This document shows, piece after piece, positions 60,665 through 64,000 of a stretch of 64,000 nt of DNA. Within the stretch, counting starts at the first letter, position 1. Each line of letters starts with the position of its first letter. The notes under the pieces were generated by a model. It saw only the letters and a program-made list of their open reading frames with translations. It made no database searches and was not told the origin of the DNA. The position numbers were made by a program, and so were the translations under genes. This DNA is from JAFGSG01 sp964626055 (lineage in GTDB: Bacteria > Spirochaetota > UBA4802 > JAFGDQ01). The stretch is from assembly GCA_964626055.1 (NCBI GenBank), contig CAZVDF010000010.1:1-64000 (forward strand), written 5' to 3'.

Positions 60665-61428
60665 AAAAAATATTTTTTGCTATTATTCTTTTAATCCCGC
60701 TTGCTTTATATCCTCAGGCTAAAAACGGCATAACGGACAGACGGGAGGAACTCTTCCACAAAGCCAATCAGTTTTATAAAGACGGCAGATTCGAGAATGC
60801 CCTTAATACTTATCTTGAGATACTCGGATCAGGCCATTCGAGCGGCGATCTTTATTACAACATGGGCAATACGTGTTACCGATTGAAAATGACAGGCCAT
60901 GCCATACTTTATTATGAAAGAGCACGCGCATTTATTCCGCGCGATGCGGATCTGGACTTCAATCTCAGATACGTAAGAAAATCTGCGAGAGACGAAATTG
61001 AAGCTCCTGCCGATATTTTTTCAAGCATATTTTTCTGGACCGCATACATGACGCATAAGGAATTGTTTGCATTTTTTGCGGTTATTAATTTTTTCGCATG
61101 GGGCCTACTTGTGCTCCGGATGTATTTAAAAAAAGAGTGGACTTATTACGTTTTAACGGTCTTATTAGCTGCGTGGTTCATTACAGGCGCCTCCTTCTCA
61201 TGGAAGTATTACCTTTTCCTGAACGACGACAGGGCCGTCATTCTTTCCGAAGAAGCGGACGTGCTGTCCGGGCCGGACTCCGGGGATAAACTGCTTTTTC
61301 AGCTTCACGCAGGGGCTTTAGTGACTATCAAAGATGCTGAAGACAAATGGAAGTTCATCAGCCTGCCGGATAAAAAAAGAGGATGGATAAAAGCAGATGC
61401 CCTTGAAAGCATAAGACCGCAGCTGTAA
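60661..61428 (+). CDS. batE: BatE: TPR and SH3-like domain protein
   Basis: The 255-residue protein starts with a GTG overlapping the batD stop. It has a signal peptide, a TPR pair (about 30-100, with FHKANQFYKDGRFENALNTY and YYNMGNTCYRLKMTGHAILY), two membrane helices (about 136-152 and 163-182) and a C-terminal SH3b-like domain (about 190-250, with VLSGPDSGDKLLFQLHAGA and RGWIKADALESI). It ends the Bat operon. Confidence 0.88.
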   Translation: MKKIFFAIILLIPLALYPQAKNGITDRREELFHKANQFYKDGRFENALNTYLEILGSGHSSGDLYYNMGNTCYRLKMTGHAILYYERARAFIPRDADLDFNLRYVRKSARDEIEAPADIFSSIFFWTAYMTHKELFAFFAVINFFAWGLLVLRMYLKKEWTYYVLTVLLAAWFITGASFSWKYYLFLNDDRAVILSEEADVLSGPDSGDKLLFQLHAGALVTIKDAEDKWKFISLPDKKRGWIKADALESIRPQL

Positions 61429-61509
61429 GCACGCGTCCCATAACTTATTTTGCCAGCAAAAAAATGTCTTATTGTATATTTATTTAAAAGTTCAAGCAGA
61501 GGTTTAACT

Positions 61510-61890
61510 ATGAACGGAAACGACACTTTCCATCTTGATGACGGCCGGAAGATACATTCGTCCGGAATATTGGGAACGAAAGGAGTACTCCTGATCCTTT
61601 CCGAAAACTTTCTCGGTAAATCCTATATAATTGATAAAAAAGTTACATTAATCGGCCGGGACGAAACCTGCGATTTAATATTAAACGACCCTCTGATAAG
61701 CAAAAAACACTGCAGGATTACGCTCACCGATGAAGGGCATTATCATATTGAAGATCTCGATTCAACGAATTCCACATTTCTTAACGGTAAACTTTTAAAA
61801 AAGCCGGGGCATATAAGTTATGGAGACAGAATTATAATCGGCGATACGATACTCCGGTTTTTCCACCAGGAAAAATTTGAAAGCAAATAA
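61510..61890 (+). CDS. FHA-domain protein
   Basis: The 126-residue protein is essentially one forkhead-associated domain (about 30-118) that binds phosphothreonine peptides. It has LIGRDETCDLILNDP, LISKKHCRI, DLDSTNSTFLNG and the ISYGDRIIIGDTILRF strand. I start at the ATG at 61510, preceded by AGAGG, because the upstream extension has no family similarity. The TAA stop shares one base with the der ATG. Partner kinase unknown; no Ser/Thr kinase is in the window. Confidence 0.9.
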   Translation: MNGNDTFHLDDGRKIHSSGILGTKGVLLILSENFLGKSYIIDKKVTLIGRDETCDLILNDPLISKKHCRITLTDEGHYHIEDLDSTNSTFLNGKLLKKPGHISYGDRIIIGDTILRFFHQEKFESK

Positions 61891-63209
61891 TGATAAAAAA
61901 ATTACCAATAACTGCGATAGTAGGGAGACAGAACGTAGGCAAGTCAACCCTTTTCAACGCGCTCAGCCGTCAGAAGAAAGCTATAGTCGATTCTTTTCCA
62001 GGTTTAACAAGAGATATTCTGTCCGTTACGGTGACTCACGGTTCGGCCTCGTTCATTCTTTCGGATACTCCCGGGCTTGACATAAAAGACTCCACCGAGC
62101 TGTCGCTTGCCATACTTGCGAATGCCAGGAGCTATCTTGAAAAATCTTCTGTCATAATATTTCTTCTGGAAAATCCGAATTTAACTCCTTTCGATTTTGA
62201 GCTTTACGATCTTATTAGAAAAACCTCGATACCTGCCATAGTTGCCGTCAATAAAATGGATTCGAATGCCGACCTTGAAAATATGGCCAACTTCTACGAA
62301 CTCGGCTGTGCCGATATACTGCCGGTTTCCGCCGTAAAAAAAGTAAATATTAATTTATTGCTTGATAAAATAACCGACCTTCTGCCGGAAAAAAAACAAA
62401 GTACGGAAAAGATCGACCTGAAAATAGCGATCGTCGGCAGGCCGAATTCGGGCAAGTCCACGCTGCTTAATTCTTTTATAGGCGAAACAAGATCTGTAGT
62501 ATCGGACGTTCCCGGAACTACAAGGGATTCCGTAGATGAAGATTTCATGTTTTACGGGAAAAGCATTAAAATAATCGATACCGCCGGCATGAGAAAAAAA
62601 AGCCGAATCAAAGAGGATATAGAATTTTATTCGAAAACAAGAACCCTGGAATCCATAAAAAAATCCGATGTCGTGATCCATCTGCTGGATGCGCGCGCCG
62701 GCATTACGGACACGGATAAAAAAATATGCGATGTGATCCTGCTGGCAAATAAGCCGTGTATTATCGCGATCAACAAATGGGACCTGATCACAAAAAATAC
62801 CAATACCTTTAATGATTACAGAGGAGAAATTATCTTTAAACTTTACAGATCAGAAGATTTTCCCATAATCTCGATCTCAGCCAAAGAGAAACAAAGAATA
62901 CATAATCTTATTGAAACCGCTTTTGAGCTGCAGGGAAGAGCAAAAAAAAGGATAGATACATCAAAGCTGAACAGGCTCCTGGAAGAAATCCAGAACAAAA
63001 AGACAATGCCTATGCTCGGAGAAAAATTAAAGATCTATTACGCGACTCAGATCGAGACCATTCCACCGAAGTTCAAATTTTTTGTCAATAATGCCGATTT
63101 TTTCAAAAAGGATATAATAAGACATCTTCAGAAGATACTGCAAAAAGAGCTGGATATTAAAGGAGTGCCCGTGTTGATATCTGTTGAAGGCAGAAAAAAA
63201 ATTAAATAA
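61890..63209 (+). CDS. der: GTPase Der (EngA)
   Basis: The 439-residue protein contains two tandem GTPase domains and a C-terminal KH-like domain. It is required for 50S ribosome assembly. Domain 1 has GRQNVGKSTLFN, DTPGLDI and NKMDSN. Domain 2 has GRPNSGKSTLLNSF, DTAGMRKKSRI and NKWDLI. The KH-like part (about 350-439) has PPKFKFFVNNADFF. Length and layout are normal. Confidence 0.97.
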   Translation: MIKKLPITAIVGRQNVGKSTLFNALSRQKKAIVDSFPGLTRDILSVTVTHGSASFILSDTPGLDIKDSTELSLAILANARSYLEKSSVIIFLLENPNLTPFDFELYDLIRKTSIPAIVAVNKMDSNADLENMANFYELGCADILPVSAVKKVNINLLLDKITDLLPEKKQSTEKIDLKIAIVGRPNSGKSTLLNSFIGETRSVVSDVPGTTRDSVDEDFMFYGKSIKIIDTAGMRKKSRIKEDIEFYSKTRTLESIKKSDVVIHLLDARAGITDTDKKICDVILLANKPCIIAINKWDLITKNTNTFNDYRGEIIFKLYRSEDFPIISISAKEKQRIHNLIETAFELQGRAKKRIDTSKLNRLLEEIQNKKTMPMLGEKLKIYYATQIETIPPKFKFFVNNADFFKKDIIRHLQKILQKELDIKGVPVLISVEGRKKIK

Positions 63210-63244
63210 TAAAGAGTTACTCGATTGCTGGATATAAATTAAAA

Positions 63245-63273
63245 CCCTCTCCAGCGCGAAGCGTGGGAGAGGG
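63245..63273. terminator. Hairpin between convergent der and recR
   Basis: CCCTCTCC (63245-63252) pairs with GGAGAGGG (63266-63273). The extended sequence with GGCCGCGCTACAGCGTCGGC after it resembles common dispersed palindromes and can serve as a bidirectional terminator for the convergent genes. No long T-run follows. Confidence 0.5.
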
Positions 63274-63304
63274 AGGCCGCGCTACAGCGTCGGCCGGGTG
63301 AGGG

Positions 63305-63904
63305 CTAAATCTCCACTCTGCCCTCGAGCGATTTAATAATTGTAGCGGCGTCTGCAAACTCGATGTTTGAACCCACCGGTAGCCCGTGCGCTATCCGCAT
63401 AATCCTGACGCCGACAGGCCGCAGCTCCTTTGCAAGATAAAGCGCTGTAGCATCGCCCTCCATGGTCGGATTCAGAGCGATTATTGCTTCCTTTATCACG
63501 CCCTCCCTGCATCTTATAATAAAAGAACTTATGTTGAGCTCCTCGGGACCAATGCCGTCGAGAGGCGATATCACCCCTTTAAGCACATGGTAGACGCCAT
63601 GATATCCGCCGCTTTTTTCAATTGTAAGGACATCTCTTGCTTCTTCAACAACGCATACCGTGCTTTTATCGCGGTTTTCGTCCGAACAGATGGAACAAAC
63701 GTTCCCGTCCGAAATACCGCCGCATACTTTGCAGAAAGTGATATTTTCTTTAAGCGCAATAATAGCCCTGGACAGCCTTTCCACTTCCGGCATGGGCTGT
63801 TTGAGTATGTGAAAGGCAAGCCTGCCGGCGCTTTTCGGGCCTATTCCGGGCAGCCTTGAAAATTCTTTGATCAGAGCATCTAAATACGCGGAAGGACTGC
63901 TCAT
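63305..63904 (-). CDS. recR: Recombination protein RecR
   Basis: The 199-residue protein has the helix-hairpin-helix RLPGIGPKSAGRLAFHIL, a four-cysteine zinc finger (CKVCGG then CSICSDENRD) and a Toprim domain (VCVVEEARDVLTIEKSGGY and ILALNPTMEGDATALYL-like IIALNPTMEGDATALYLA). It acts with RecF/RecO in gap repair. It starts six bases downstream of the ybaB stop, the usual ybaB-recR pair. Confidence 0.97.
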   Translation of the reverse strand: MSSPSAYLDALIKEFSRLPGIGPKSAGRLAFHILKQPMPEVERLSRAIIALKENITFCKVCGGISDGNVCSICSDENRDKSTVCVVEEARDVLTIEKSGGYHGVYHVLKGVISPLDGIGPEELNISSFIIRCREGVIKEAIIALNPTMEGDATALYLAKELRPVGVRIMRIAHGLPVGSNIEFADAATIIKSLEGRVEI

Positions 63905-63910
63905 ATCATC

Positions 63911-64000
63911 TTACTTTAAAAATTTATCCATGCCGGGGATGTTGAGCCCGCCTGTCAGCTTTTGCATCTCCTTCGCCGCGTATTCCTTGCTGAACTCGAC
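63911..64000 (-). CDS. ybaB: YbaB/EbfC nucleoid-associated protein, C-terminal end (cut by window edge)
   Basis: The last 29 codons are present: VEFSKEYAAKEMQKLTGGLN followed by IPGMDKFLK and a TAA stop at 63911-63913. The KLTGGLNIPGM ending is characteristic of YbaB/EbfC, a small DNA-binding protein usually encoded between dnaX and recR. Confidence 0.88.
   Translation of the reverse strand, partial: VEFSKEYAAKEMQKLTGGLNIPGMDKFLK

Overview
The window reads as a chromosomal segment of a Gram-negative, probably flagellated, anaerobic or microaerophilic bacterium. Outer-membrane character comes from an OmpA-domain protein, lipoprotein signals and an ExbB-ExbD-TonB set. Flagella are suggested by a FliK-like/FlhX-like pair. 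Anaerobic metabolism is suggested by class I hydroxylamine reductase (Hcp), a fused ADP-forming acyl-CoA synthetase and an exported superoxide-reductase-like protein. The full Bat (aerotolerance) operon, a kinase-free PASTA protein and the heme gene cluster would fit a deep-branching member of the Spirochaetota. This placement is inference from gene content only. One 100-base run of N (2550-2649) marks an assembly gap.

Layout. 1-5.4 kb: the start of a DegT-type aminotransferase and a divergent Wzz-like protein (surface polysaccharide), a response-regulator diguanylate cyclase, a PQQ-repeat/OmpA fusion and an Rnk-like regulator. 5.7-13.2 kb: tetrapyrrole synthesis (hemC, a CobA-HemD fusion, hemB, hemL), interrupted by a lipoprotein/ankyrin locus that looks frameshifted. 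13.5-18.3 kb: two small genes including a superoxide-reductase-like exported protein, then pepA and rnr. 18.5-24.8 kb: plsC, then an acyl-CoA module (CoA-transferase fused to a GNAT domain, ADP-forming acyl-CoA synthetase, P-loop/DRTGG protein). 24.8-28.4 kb: a Crp/Fnr regulator divergent from hcp and a ferredoxin, with a perfect TTGAC-N4-GTCAA operator placed at -41.5. 28.4-36.1 kb, minus strand: DUF2179 protein, YraN, a degenerate HD-GYP protein, FlhX-like and FliK-like proteins, and the rpsP-khpA-rimM-trmD-rplS-rnhB operon with a PASTA protein upstream. 36.6-40.9 kb: a YhaO/YhaN (SbcCD-like) pair and a TPR protein. 40.9-49.1 kb: two adjacent giant seven-PAS hybrid histidine kinases. 49.5-52.7 kb: exbB, exbD, tonB, tRNA-Gly(CCC), cysM. 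53-61.4 kb: MoxR-DUF58-BatA/B/C/D/E. 61.5-64 kb: an FHA protein, der, and convergent ybaB-recR.

The most unusual feature is the intergenic DNA. At least four families of palindromic or terminally inverted repeats fill the spaces between core genes. The most striking is a 121-133 bp element present four times (13.4, 14.3, 50.2 and 58.7 kb). It has a conserved asymmetric core between long arms that differ from copy to copy yet stay complementary within each copy. Two copies sit inside operons (exbB/exbD and batC/batD). A second family abuts gene ends so closely that it supplies stop codons. A third has 15-bp terminal inverted repeats and exactly fills one convergent intergenic space.
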